Shown here: positions 1 to 4,941 of the stretch, in pieces | How positions within the stretch are numbered: the stretch's first letter is position 1 | Layout: each line of letters begins with the position of its first letter | Origin: RUG14130 sp045598325 | Lineage (GTDB): Bacteria; Bacillota; Clostridia; Christensenellales; Aristaeellaceae | Direction of reading: 5' to 3' | Length of the DNA stretch: 9,835 nucleotides | NCBI GenBank assembly: GCA_045598325.1 | Contig: JAZLLT010000043.1 | Coordinates: forward strand, 1 to 9,835 | Made by a program: the position numbers and the translations under genes | The notes under the pieces: generated by a model | The model's database searches: none | What the model was told of the DNA's origin: nothing | Seen by the model: only the letters and a program-made list of their open reading frames with translations

Positions 1-55
1 TACTTGTTCTCTGTATCGTTTTCAAGGTCCGCGCCGTCGTTTTTTTCGCGACAGC
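1..55 (-). promoter_or_regulatory. Probable transcribed leader of an rRNA operon lying left of the window
   Basis: This is the first transcribed stretch downstream of the leftward promoter at 62-90. It contains, read on the minus strand, GGACCTTGAAAAC (18-30) followed by GATACAGAGAACAAGTA. Firmicutes rRNA operons carry a very similar box (CCTTGAAAACTGAA... type, overlapping the boxA antitermination region) just before 16S and 23S rRNA. No reading frame with a ribosome binding site is seen in it. I infer that a 16S rRNA gene follows to the left, but no rRNA sequence is inside the window. A leader of some other strongly expressed gene is the alternative. Confidence 0.45.
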
Positions 56-61
56 CTGCAT

Positions 62-90
62 ATAATACAACACTTCCCCCATTCTGTCAA
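62..90 (-). promoter_or_regulatory. Strong sigma-A promoter firing leftward
   Basis: On the minus strand a perfect -35 TTGACA (85-90) is separated by 17 bp from a -10 TATTAT (62-67). The DNA just upstream (about 91-125) is rich in A on that strand (AAAAGTGGAAAAAGGG), like an UP element. The combination of near-consensus boxes, ideal spacing and an A-rich upstream tract is typical of rRNA and other very strong promoters. Transcription would start near 55 and leave the window. Confidence 0.75.
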
Positions 91-300
91 TACCCTTTTT
101 CCACTTTTACTGTTTCTTAACTCATAATTCGGGACTATGGGAAGGATCTTGAACACGGTCGATTGGAATGTTCGGGTTTCGGGAGGGAATTGCGGGAAAA
201 GCGGAGGAACGGGCAGACGGGCGGGCGGATGATATCCGCCCCCTGCGGCAGCATTTTTGCGACCGTTAGCCCGGTGCCGATTGACGCCCCTCGAAGGGAT
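91..300. other. Intergenic region, no gene seen
   Basis: This is the gap between the end of the leftward isomerase-like gene and the leftward promoter at 62-90. It holds the A-rich upstream tract of that promoter and the inverted repeat at 223-241. A rightward open frame starts here but is only the antisense of the isomerase-like gene. No ribosome binding site plus start, tRNA or classical terminator with a U-tract was found. Confidence 0.6.
223..241. repeat. Perfect 8-bp inverted repeat, hairpin with 3-nt loop
   Basis: GGGCGGAT (223-230) and ATCCGCCC (234-241) are perfect inverted copies around a GAT loop. It lies about 60 bp past the stop codon of the leftward isomerase-like gene, so it could help end or stabilise that transcript. 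Neither side carries an immediate run of U; the nearest are TTTT about 20 nt beyond on the minus strand and TTTTT at 254-258 on the plus strand. I therefore do not call it an intrinsic terminator. Confidence 0.5.
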
Positions 301-1113
301 TTACGCAAGGAAAGATCTGAGCGCCGCAATGTCCTGCTTCGCGGTCAGCGGGTTCGCCTCTTCCCTGAGTACGCTGATATCCGGCTTTTGCCGTTTGAGT
401 TTCTCGTAGAAGTATTTATGATCGAACAAGCCCTGACCGATGATGCAGGGACGGAAGCGTCCGTCCTCCGCGATGACCACATCCTTTGCATGGACAGCCA
501 CGATGCGGTCGCCGAAAACATCGAAGCAGCGGTCGATGATATCGTCCTGATGTTCGATGTTTTGAGGAGAGAGCAGGTTGATGGGGTCAAGCACAATCTG
601 CAGGTTCGGGCTCTTCACCTTTTCCAGCAGTTCGCCCGCCAGTTCCGGCGTGTTGAGCGTATGAACGAGCACGGGCTCGATGCCGACGAACACGCCGAAC
701 TTCTCCGCCCGTTCGACCATGCGGTTCACGCTGTCCAGAAGAAGCGCAAACTGGGTCTTGCGGTTCGCGTCGTCGCAGCCGCTGGTTTCGGTGGCGACGA
801 TGTTGGAGCCAAGCATGCGGCAGTAGGAAATCTGTTCCAGGAAGCGCTTGAGATCCGCTTCTCGCTTTTCTGCGTTTTGGGTAGCGGAATCAATGTAGCA
901 GCCAAGGACCGCCACTTCCAGATTTCTGTTTTCAAATGCCGTGCGCACACGATGGCAGAAACCGGGTGAAAGATGACCGTATTCCGGTTTCACGCCTTCC
1001 AGCGCCTTGTTGAGCGCCAACTGGAAGCAGGAAAATCCCGCGTCGCTGATCCTGCGTGCCATTTCCTCGGGCGAAGCGCAGCCGTAATCGTGACCTCTGA
1101 CTCCGATTCTCAT
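301..1113 (-). CDS. Sugar phosphate isomerase/epimerase family TIM-barrel protein
   Basis: This 270-residue protein resembles the xylose isomerase-like TIM-barrel family (COG1082), whose members interconvert sugars or sugar derivatives using a bound divalent metal. The visible signature runs in barrel order: GCYID (71-75), ATETSG (107-112), IEP with metal-ligand candidate E146, LDP with D176, HAKD with H208, and a final REE near 250-252. These fit the Glu-Asp-His-Glu metal site of the family. It has no signal peptide or membrane segment, so it should be cytosolic. I chose the ATG at 1113 because AAGGAG lies just upstream; an ATG 24 nt further upstream lies inside the preceding gene without such a site. 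The start overlaps the stop of the QueG-like gene by 4 nt (ATGA), which implies translational coupling. The substrate cannot be told from sequence, and the neighbours are not sugar genes. Confidence 0.85.
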   Translation of the reverse strand: MRIGVRGHDYGCASPEEMARRISDAGFSCFQLALNKALEGVKPEYGHLSPGFCHRVRTAFENRNLEVAVLGCYIDSATQNAEKREADLKRFLEQISYCRMLGSNIVATETSGCDDANRKTQFALLLDSVNRMVERAEKFGVFVGIEPVLVHTLNTPELAGELLEKVKSPNLQIVLDPINLLSPQNIEHQDDIIDRCFDVFGDRIVAVHAKDVVIAEDGRFRPCIIGQGLFDHKYFYEKLKRQKPDISVLREEANPLTAKQDIAALRSFLA

Positions 1114-2012
1114 TTTTCCATCTCCTTGATTGCCCACCGGCAGACTTCTCTGACGGCAGGGTCTTCCGTCGTATTCAATAGTTCCGTTAGCGGGGCGATG
1201 AGGTCGTCCCGTTTCAGGTTCCCAGCGGCAATCGCCGCTTTCATCATGAGTTTCTTTTTCCGGGCGTAGTTGGTGCCGATGATTTCCTTTAATAATGCGA
1301 TATCACCCGAAAACAGACCGGCAAGCCTCACCGTAATGGGGTCTCCGCCCGCAAGAGGGGCATTATGCGGACATACATTCTGGCAGATGTCGCAGCCCAG
1401 AAGCCGGTTTCCGAGCAGATGCCGCGCGCTTTCGGGAACAGGGTCTTCCTCGCCGACTTCCCGCAGACATTTCGTGCGGTCAACTGTACGGTCCGGTCCG
1501 ATCGCGCCCACGGGACACGCGCGGATGCAGGCGCCACAGCTCGCACACAAATCGGTTTCCGCGGTTTGGGGCGCGTCATACCCGTACACGGCGTCGGTGA
1601 TCACCGTTTGCACATGGAAGGCACTCCCGAGTCCGTCGATATGGACGAGTGAATTGGCGCCCTGCACCCCGATGCCCGAGCGGATGAGCATGGGTTTCAA
1701 AGGAAACTGCCGGTTGGCAAGTGCGATCGCTCCGTCCCGTTCCATCTCCCCCGCCAGCGTTTTTGCCGCACGGTAAGCGGCGTTGGAGGCGGCATAATAG
1801 GGCGAGATGACGCCTTCGCGTGTGTCCGTTTCCCGCGCCGGCGCGTATGGCTTGAGCAGCACAATGACCGTCTTCGCAGCCGGGAGCGCGGTGAGCGGAT
1901 CCCGCAAAAGCCCGGGAACCGCGGGGGCTTCGTCCGCGGAATACGGCTCAATGAAGTATATCTTCACAAAGCCCAGGTCGCGGGCTCTGCGAATAATGTC
2001 ACTTTTCGTCAT
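1110..2012 (-). CDS. QueG-like double [4Fe-4S] cluster protein (epoxyqueuosine reductase homolog)
   Basis: This 300-residue cytosolic protein belongs to the COG1600 group. True QueG uses cobalamin and two [4Fe-4S] clusters to reduce epoxyqueuosine to queuosine in tRNA. The cluster ligands are clear: CASCGACIRACP gives C156, C159, C162 and C166, and C182 with GCDICQNVCP (C207, C210, C214) completes the second set. A short HEAT-like helical repeat closes the C-terminus (about 255-298). The N-terminal domain is less typical: the region expected to carry the VDTxP-type segment with the general-acid Asp reads instead around FPLKPML (103-109) before SGIGVQGANS. It is also shorter than E. coli QueG (about 380 residues). 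It may be a related reductase of unknown substrate. I chose the ATG at 2012 because the upstream ATG (2060) falls inside the rpmA terminator hairpin. No strong ribosome binding site precedes either start. It is coupled to the downstream isomerase-like gene. Confidence 0.75.
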   Translation of the reverse strand: MTKSDIIRRARDLGFVKIYFIEPYSADEAPAVPGLLRDPLTALPAAKTVIVLLKPYAPARETDTREGVISPYYAASNAAYRAAKTLAGEMERDGAIALANRQFPLKPMLIRSGIGVQGANSLVHIDGLGSAFHVQTVITDAVYGYDAPQTAETDLCASCGACIRACPVGAIGPDRTVDRTKCLREVGEEDPVPESARHLLGNRLLGCDICQNVCPHNAPLAGGDPITVRLAGLFSGDIALLKEIIGTNYARKKKLMMKAAIAAGNLKRDDLIAPLTELLNTTEDPAVREVCRWAIKEMEK

Positions 2013-2030
2013 GATCGGATGCAATAAATG

Positions 2031-2067
2031 TAAAAGAAGCCCGCACGGAACAAATCCCATGCGGGCT
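2031..2067 (-). terminator. Intrinsic terminator of the rplU-prp-rpmA operon
   Basis: On the minus strand AGCCCGCA (2060-2067) pairs perfectly with TGCGGGCT (2038-2045), an 8-bp stem with a 14-nt loop that can add a few inner pairs. The stem is followed at once by TCTTTTA, a short U-rich tract. It sits 13 nt past the rpmA stop codon. The QueG-like gene starts only 19 nt beyond the tract, so it must rely on read-through or an unseen promoter within rpmA. Confidence 0.75.
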
Positions 2068-2079
2068 GATCGGCTCTGC

Positions 2080-2376
2080 TTATTCAGCAGCGGCTTCGGT
2101 CTTGGGGTAGATGCAAACCTGCTTCTTGTCCCTGCCGAGACGCTCGAACTTCACGATGCCGTCCATCTTTGCGTACAAAGTATCATCATCACCGATGCCA
2201 ACATTCAGGCCGGGATGAATTTTGGTGCCGCGCTGGCGAACAAGGATATTGCCCGCGAGAACGAACTGTCCATCCGCACGCTTGGTGCCCAGTCTCTGAG
2301 CGTGACTGTCACGGCCGTTACGGGAGGAGCCCATTCCCTTCTTATGCGCGAACAGCTGGAGATTCATCTTAAACAT
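2080..2376 (-). CDS. rpmA: 50S ribosomal protein L27, precursor form
   Basis: L27 sits at the peptidyl transferase centre of the 50S subunit, its N-terminus reaching the tRNA ends. The 98-residue product starts MFKMNLQLFAHKKG and continues with the conserved GSSRNGRDS, QRLG and ILVRQRGTKIHPG stretches. The first nine residues match the Firmicutes-specific extension that Prp removes so that the mature chain begins AHKKG. Most Firmicutes have QFFA at the site; here it is QLFA. The ATG at 2376 is preceded by GGAGG at a 7-nt spacing; it overlaps the end of prp by 8 nt. The frame stays open further upstream, but that part lies within prp. The obg gene that often follows rpmA in Firmicutes is absent; a terminator comes instead. 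Confidence 0.97.
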   Translation of the reverse strand: MFKMNLQLFAHKKGMGSSRNGRDSHAQRLGTKRADGQFVLAGNILVRQRGTKIHPGLNVGIGDDDTLYAKMDGIVKFERLGRDKKQVCIYPKTEAAAE

Positions 2377-2731
2377 GATTCTGCCTCCGTTCTTTCGTGA
2401 TAATCCGGATGGTTCCGGGGAATTGTCTGTCTTCTGCGATTGCGGTAAGCGCTTTTTTAAGAGTGATGAGCAGGATCTGTGCCTTTGCGATGATGTCCTC
2501 GCTCTGTCCGTCCTCGAGGATGACTTCGAGAAGACCCTTGTCTTCATCCGTCGTTACCCGGACTTTCGCCCGGACGACATCCTGAAGACCCATCGCCGTG
2601 CTTTCCGTCAGAGCGGAGATCGCGGCACAGACAATGTCGCTGCCGTATTCCGCATATCCGGCATGTCCCGACGCGCGGAACCCCGAATAGACTTCCCTGC
2701 CGACTTCCTTAAAGAAGGTTACCGTAGTCAT
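2369..2731 (-). CDS. prp: Ribosomal-processing cysteine protease Prp (YsxB)
   Basis: Prp is a small cysteine protease that cuts the N-terminal extension off L27, a step needed for functional ribosomes in Firmicutes. The 120-residue protein shows the two catalytic elements: H23 in SGHAGYAEYG and C35 in DIVCAAIS, close to H22 and C34 of the Staphylococcus aureus enzyme. Helical and strand segments after residue 75 fit the family, whose members are usually about 105-115 residues. It lies between rplU (11-nt gap) and rpmA (8-nt overlap), the invariant place for this gene, so protease and substrate are made from one message. The ribosome binding site is weak (AGG), suggesting lower or coupled translation compared with the flanking ribosomal proteins, as fits an enzyme. 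Confidence 0.95.
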   Translation of the reverse strand: MTTVTFFKEVGREVYSGFRASGHAGYAEYGSDIVCAAISALTESTAMGLQDVVRAKVRVTTDEDKGLLEVILEDGQSEDIIAKAQILLITLKKALTAIAEDRQFPGTIRIITKERRQNHV

Positions 2732-2742
2732 AGCCTGAATTC

Positions 2743-3051
2743 TTAGCCTTCAACAGTGGTGATTTCAACCTTCGTGTAAGGCTGACGATGACCCTGCTTT
2801 TTGCGCTCGTTCTTCTTGGCCTTGTACTTGTAAACGACTACCTTTGCGCTCTTGACCTGAGAAATGACCTTACCTTCGACCTTTGCACCCTCAACTACGG
2901 GAGTACCGATCTTGGTCTCGTCGCCATTTTCGATCAGAAGGGCGTCAAAAGATACCATTTCGTCCGCCTGGGCATCGAGTTTCTCTACATAGATCACATC
3001 GCCCTGCTGAACACGGTACTGCTTGCCACCGGTCTTAATGACTGCGTACAT
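2743..3051 (-). CDS. rplU: 50S ribosomal protein L21
   Basis: L21 binds 23S rRNA and is part of the 50S subunit. The 102-residue product has the usual length and ends. It begins MYAVIKTGGKQYRVQQGD, has the VEKLDA strand and IGTPVVEGAKV segment, and closes with the basic rRNA-binding region YKYKAKKNERKKQGHRQPY followed by TKVEIT. The ATG at 3051 follows AGGAGGTG at an ideal distance. It is the first gene of the leftward rplU-prp-rpmA operon. An 80-nt leader with predicted hairpins separates it from its promoter, suggesting autoregulation or another leader control. Confidence 0.97.
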   Translation of the reverse strand: MYAVIKTGGKQYRVQQGDVIYVEKLDAQADEMVSFDALLIENGDETKIGTPVVEGAKVEGKVISQVKSAKVVVYKYKAKKNERKKQGHRQPYTKVEITTVEG

Positions 3052-3132
3052 GCTTGCACCTCCTCATTCCAATACTCGCCCGGCTTAGGCGCATGACTTG
3101 CATGCTTACAGAGCCACTCCGGAGCGGCTTAC
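3052..3132 (-). promoter_or_regulatory. Structured 5' leader of rplU, candidate ribosomal protein L21 leader
   Basis: The transcript from the 3139-3167 promoter should begin near 3132 and run about 80 nt before the rplU start. It can form a hairpin at 3112-3129 (near-palindrome AGCCACTCCGGAGCGGCT, one G-U pair), a second of GCATG with CATGC around a 5-nt loop (3091-3105), and a third of CGCC with GGCG (3077-3091) that competes for one base with the second. The AGGAGGTG ribosome binding site follows. Firmicutes are known to have an L21 leader RNA (Rfam family L21_leader) in exactly this place. I could not compare it with the family model, so the identity is inferred from position and structure. 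Confidence 0.45.
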
Positions 3133-3138
3133 CTGGCA

Positions 3139-3167
3139 ATTATAACACCGGGCAGGCGGTTTGGCAA
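3139..3167 (-). promoter_or_regulatory. Sigma-A promoter of the rplU-prp-rpmA operon
   Basis: On the minus strand the -35 TTGCCA (3162-3167) and a perfect -10 TATAAT (3139-3144) are 17 bp apart. It is the only strong promoter-like match before rplU. It faces away from the maf promoter about 75 bp to the right, so this intergenic region is a divergent control region. Confidence 0.8.
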
Positions 3168-3242
3168 GTTATGATTGTCTTAATTTTTCTTTGTCCATCA
3201 GAAGTTCGCAGGAACGGAACAATATCTTCTCTTGTTTTCCTC

Positions 3243-3272
3243 TTGATAAACAAAGGGCTTGTGTGGTATAAT
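3243..3272 (+). promoter_or_regulatory. Sigma-A promoter of the maf-mre-PBP2-min operon
   Basis: TTGATA (3243-3248) lies 18 bp before TATAAT (3267-3272), with TG one base before the -10 (extended -10). Transcription should start near 3279, giving a leader of only about 24 nt before the maf ATG. Two more perfect TATAAT hexamers follow at 3273-3278 and 3282-3287; the last has a poorer -35 candidate, TTGTGT (3259-3264), at 17 bp. No other clear promoter was noticed before the genes downstream, so this one probably drives the whole cluster. Confidence 0.75.
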
Positions 3273-3302
3273 TATAATACCTATAATATGGAGATATATA
3301 AT

Positions 3303-3875
3303 ATGAACGAAACAAGGCGTCTCGTGCTGGCCTCCGGGTCCCCGAGACGGAAAGAAATCCTGACCCGCCTCGGGTACGCGTTCACGATTCACACCTCCGA
3401 CGCGGACGAGGGCGGTACGCACGGGCATGTGAGCGATATGGTCAAAACGCTGGCGGAACGCAAAGGTGCCGCCGTTGTGCCCTATGAAAAGAACGCCATC
3501 GTCATTTCCTGCGACACGCTGGTGTCTCTGGATGATGTGCCGCTCGGGAAACCTGCGGACAAAGAAGACGCGCTCCGCATGCTCGCCTCCCTTTCGGGCA
3601 GGAGCCACGAAGTCTGGAGCGGGATCTGCCTTACCGACACGAAGACGGGCAGAAAACTGACCGACAGCGTGTGCACAAAGGTATACTTCCGGGATGTATC
3701 CCGGGAGGAACTTGCTTCCTATGTGGAGACGGGCGAACCTATGGACAAAGCGGGTGCCTATGCCATACAGGGCGGCGCCGGCAAATTTGTGGAAAAATTC
3801 GAGGGTCCCTACGACAACATTGTCGGGTTCCCCTCGGAACGGTTTGAGGAATTACTGAAAGAAATACTCGGATAA
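3303..3875 (+). CDS. maf: Maf family nucleoside triphosphate pyrophosphatase (dTTP/UTP type)
   Basis: Maf proteins hydrolyse non-canonical or excess nucleoside triphosphates (dTTP, UTP and modified pyrimidines) to monophosphates plus pyrophosphate, and overexpression in Bacillus arrests septation. The 190-residue product has the family length. Motifs are LASGSPRRKEIL (9-20), the SCDTLV segment with catalytic D71, LGKP (81-84), and DKAGAYAIQGGAG...FEGPYDNIVGFP (148-177). The last block is the strongest identifier. It is cytosolic, without signal or membrane segments. The open frame extends far upstream, but the ATG at 3303 is right because GGAG (3290-3293) stands 9 nt before it and the promoter lies between. 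It leads the rod-shape operon, 11 nt before mreB; radC, often found between these two genes, is missing here. Confidence 0.94.
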   Translation: MNETRRLVLASGSPRRKEILTRLGYAFTIHTSDADEGGTHGHVSDMVKTLAERKGAAVVPYEKNAIVISCDTLVSLDDVPLGKPADKEDALRMLASLSGRSHEVWSGICLTDTKTGRKLTDSVCTKVYFRDVSREELASYVETGEPMDKAGAYAIQGGAGKFVEKFEGPYDNIVGFPSERFEELLKEILG

Positions 3876-3886
3876 CGGAGAAACAT

Positions 3887-4924
3887 ATGGCGGTCATTAA
3901 CTTCATGAACAACATTGCCGTGGATCTCGGAAGTGCCAACACCCGCGTGTGCGCCTCCAAAGACGGCACGGTCTATACCTGCGCGAGCAAAGCCCTCGTG
4001 AGCGCCCATTCCAACTCGGATGTATACGCCGTGGGCGATGACGCAAAACGCATGGACGGACGCACGGGCGACGAGAGCATCCTCGTCTCCCCCATCTCCT
4101 ACGGCGGCGTGGCGGAAACGGAACTTGCCGCCATGCTCATGCTCTCCGCGGCAGAAAAAGCCACGGGACGCAGACATCCTTTTGAAAAGAGCCGCCCCGT
4201 GCTGACCGTTTCAAACGGCTGCACCCGCGTGGAACGCGCGGCGCTTCTGTCCGCGGCGGAACTGGCCGGTTCCCGGCACGCGCTCGTCATCGAAGCGCCC
4301 GTAGCGGCGGCCGTCCAACTGGGCAGGCATATCGAAAAAGCGGAGGCGCAGCTGATTGTCTCCGTCGGCGCGGCGACCACCGAGGTCACCGTCATCTCCG
4401 CCTACGGCGTGGTGCTTTCCCGCCATAAGAAAACCGGCAGCGGCAGTTTCGACGACGCCATCACCCGCTATGTCCGCAAAAACATGGGGCTGGTCATCGC
4501 TCCCTATACGGCCGCCGAGATCAAACAGAACATGGGTTCCGCCATCGTGAGCGACAAGCCCTACGAACTCACTCTGCGCGGCGTGAGCGTCATGACGGGA
4601 CGGCCCATCACGGCGACGGTCACCACAGAGGATGTGCGCCTCGCGCTCAATCCCTGTGTGGACGATCTGGTGGGTTCCATCTGCGACGCGCTGTACAACA
4701 TCCCCGCCGAGTTCTCCGCCGATGTGCTCAAAAACGGCATCTGCCTGACCGGCGGCGGAAGCGAACTGCACGGGCTCGACAAGCGTCTGGAAGAAGAGAC
4801 CGGACTTGCCGTTTTCAAGAGCGAGGAAAGCGGATTGGACGCTGTGCGCGGCGCCTACAAGATCGCCGAAGACGACCGCCTCTGCCGCCAGATCCTCGCC
4901 GCCTACTCCGCGTATGAAGTCTGA
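3887..4924 (+). CDS. mreB: MreB-family actin homolog with degenerate nucleotide site
   Basis: MreB forms membrane-bound filaments that guide side-wall peptidoglycan synthesis. The 345-residue product has the normal length and alignable blocks throughout: phosphate-1 AVDLGSANT (11-19), VGDDAKRMDGRT (49-60), RVERAALLSAAELAGS (114-129), TTEVTVIS (164-171), FDDAITRYVRKNMG (188-201), and adenosine motif LTGGG (287-291). Several key sites deviate. The IEEP loop reads IEAP, replacing the catalytic Glu (E143 in E. coli) by A137. Phosphate-2 DIGGGT reads SVGAAT (159-164). The GGDxxD element reads GSGSFDD (184-190). KHEIGSA reads KQNMGSA. NEPS near residue 32 is missing. ATP hydrolysis is therefore doubtful, though binding may remain. 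Its place directly before mreC and mreD supports a role in the Rod complex. CGGAG lies 6 nt before the ATG. A second, canonical MreB or Mbl elsewhere in the genome is likely but not visible. Confidence 0.92.
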   Translation: MAVINFMNNIAVDLGSANTRVCASKDGTVYTCASKALVSAHSNSDVYAVGDDAKRMDGRTGDESILVSPISYGGVAETELAAMLMLSAAEKATGRRHPFEKSRPVLTVSNGCTRVERAALLSAAELAGSRHALVIEAPVAAAVQLGRHIEKAEAQLIVSVGAATTEVTVISAYGVVLSRHKKTGSGSFDDAITRYVRKNMGLVIAPYTAAEIKQNMGSAIVSDKPYELTLRGVSVMTGRPITATVTTEDVRLALNPCVDDLVGSICDALYNIPAEFSADVLKNGICLTGGGSELHGLDKRLEEETGLAVFKSEESGLDAVRGAYKIAEDDRLCRQILAAYSAYEV

Positions 4925-4925
4925 T

Positions 4926-4932
4926 AAGGAGG
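4926..4932 (+). promoter_or_regulatory. Strong ribosome binding site that fixes a TTG start for mreC
   Basis: AAGGAGG stands 9 nt before the TTG at 4942-4944. The reading frame has no early ATG before the membrane helix, so this site decides the unusual start. Confidence 0.8.
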
Positions 4933-4941
4933 AACAGGCAG

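Noticed and set aside
61..66. TATAAT on the plus strand as a rightward promoter
   Set aside because: No acceptable -35 lies 16-18 bp upstream, and no rightward gene follows; the minus-strand TTGACA-17-TATTAT explains the AT-rich hexamer better.
163..969. A 268-codon open frame on the plus strand at the left end
   Set aside because: It is antisense to the isomerase-like gene, whose metal-site motifs are conserved. No ribosome binding site or recognisable domain is seen.
2377..2547. Upstream extension of the rpmA frame inside prp
   Set aside because: The added residues are out-of-frame prp sequence; GGAGG before 2376 and the conserved L27 N-terminus fix the start.
3054..3302. Upstream extension of the maf reading frame
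   Set aside because: It covers the rplU leader and both divergent promoters. The GGAG site and ATG at 3303 give the standard Maf N-terminus.
4924..4941. Possible frameshift or missing start between mreB and mreC
   Set aside because: The apparent lack of an ATG is explained by a TTG start with a strong AAGGAGG site at normal spacing.
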